Shown: in pieces, positions 32,300 through 32,914 of the stretch | Layout: the number at the start of each line of letters is the position of its first letter | Position numbering within the stretch: the first letter of the stretch is position 1 | From: Sphingomonadaceae bacterium | GTDB taxonomy: Bacteria > Pseudomonadota > Alphaproteobacteria > Sphingomonadales > Sphingomonadaceae | Reading direction: 5' to 3' | Assembly: GCA_009920915.1 (NCBI GenBank) | Contig: RFZB01000013.1 | Span: 1 to 32,914, forward strand | DNA length: 32,914 nt | Translations under genes and position numbers: made by a program | The notes under the pieces: generated by a model | Told to the model about the DNA's origin: nothing | Databases searched by the model: none | Seen by the model: only the letters and a program-made list of their open reading frames with translations

Positions 32300-32914
32300 T
32301 TAATCCTCGAACTGGGGCGCCCAGGCCACGCCGTTGATATGGGCGCCGCCATCGGCAAATAATGTGTTGCCCGTGATATAGCGGGCATCCTCACTCGCAA
32401 GGAACAGGGCGACCCCGCCAATATCCGCCTCTGGGTCGCCCAAGCGGCCCATGGGGTTGGCGGCATTAATCTGGTCAATCATGCCCGGCTGCATATCCGC
32501 CATGCGACGCGATGAGGCCGACCAGGCGGCAGGGCAAATGACATTGCAACAAATGCCATAGGGCGCCCATTCGCGCGCGGCGGTGCGCGTATAGGCACGC
32601 AAAGCCTCTTTACTGGCGTTGTAATCGGCACTGCCCATATGCGCGTTCACGCCATTGAGGGAGGCCATATTGATCACCCGGCCCCATCCTTGCGCCTTCA
32701 TATGCGGGAAGGCCGCTTCCATCGCCCATTTGACGGCCCAGAGATTCATCGCGAGCGCGGTTTCAAAAATCGCATCGTCCTTACGCTCAATCCGGGCAAT
32801 GCCTGATCCGCGATAGGCGTTGTTGACAAGAATATCGACAGGGCCAGCCGCCGCCATCATCGCAAGGACAGCCTCTTTCTGCATAATGTCGACCGCAATC
32901 GCTTTGGCCTTTTT
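32300..32914 (-). CDS. SDR-family oxidoreductase, truncated by the window edge
   Basis: The C-terminal 204 residues of an SDR; the frame is open to the last base of the window, so the start and the glycine-rich cofactor motif lie outside. Visible motifs are DILVNNAYRGSG (NNAY in place of NNAG), NMASLNG for the catalytic Ser, and YNASK for the Tyr/Lys pair. YITGNTLFADGG is a typical C-terminal SDR segment. It is the seventh SDR in the window and converges on the MBL-fold gene across a short heptamer repeat. Confidence 0.88.
   Translation of the reverse strand, partial: KKAKAIAVDIMQKEAVLAMMAAAGPVDILVNNAYRGSGIARIERKDDAIFETALAMNLWAVKWAMEAAFPHMKAQGWGRVINMASLNGVNAHMGSADYNASKEALRAYTRTAAREWAPYGICCNVICPAAWSASSRRMADMQPGMIDQINAANPMGRLGDPEADIGGVALFLASEDARYITGNTLFADGGAHINGVAWAPQFED

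Noticed and set aside
32263-32303. Heptamer repeat as a CRISPR array
   Set aside because: The units are 7 bp with no spacers and no cas genes are present.

Overview
The window looks like part of an alphaproteobacterial, probably sphingomonad, chromosome or large replicon. Support for this is a 776-residue TonB-dependent receptor with a signal peptide and a DIVVTAQKR-type TonB box, the density of SDR, Rieske and CoA-ligase genes, and the DUF1254, SnoaL and AtuA families. The assignment is an inference from gene content. No rRNA, tRNA, CRISPR array, insertion sequence or phage gene was seen, and no transcription factor gene was found in the whole window.

Layout: (1) 1-5920, plus strand: a tightly overlapping operon of lower meta-cleavage genes (C-C hydrolase, hydratase, acetaldehyde dehydrogenase, hydroxy-oxovalerate aldolase), a flavoprotein and two SnoaL/NTF2-like proteins. 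(2) 5935-9601: an SDR, a third SnoaL-like protein and the TonB receptor. (3) 9770-11775, plus: a DUF1254/DUF1214 protein and a fourth SnoaL-like protein. (4) 11876-15951, minus: three SDRs and a 3-ketosteroid-1-dehydrogenase-like flavoprotein. (5) 16064-19251, plus: SDR, EthD-like protein and AtuA-like protein. (6) 19248-20075, minus: a Coq4-like protein. (7) 20183-28250, plus: SDR, two acyl-CoA ligases (the first FadD19-like), an amidohydrolase-fold protein, a KshA-like Rieske oxygenase, a broken Tat-exported amidase and a small membrane protein. (8) 28247-30750, minus: a type I arylsulfatase and a lipoprotein formylglycine-generating enzyme. (9) 30849-32267, plus: an MBL-fold protein with an alkyl-sulfatase-like C-terminus. 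(10) An SDR running off the right edge.

Together these suggest uptake and breakdown of a polycyclic, steroid- or terpenoid-like compound, perhaps arriving as a sulfate ester. It would be desulfated in the periplasm, activated to CoA thioesters, attacked by Rieske hydroxylation and flavin desaturation, and its ring-cleavage product passed to the meta-cleavage operon. The actual substrate cannot be read from the sequence. The extradiol dioxygenase and the Rieske reductase are not in the window.

The most notable observation is regulatory. The window has exactly five divergent gene pairs, and each of the five intergenic regions carries the same inverted repeat, TTGCGTA-N18-TACGCAA or a close variant (one copy has N19). 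This ties almost every transcription unit into one apparent regulon whose regulator lies elsewhere. Three genes show lesions (the 5' end of the hydrolase, an apparent in-frame deletion of about 31 codons in the hydratase, and a frameshift in the amidase); these may be real decay or assembly error.
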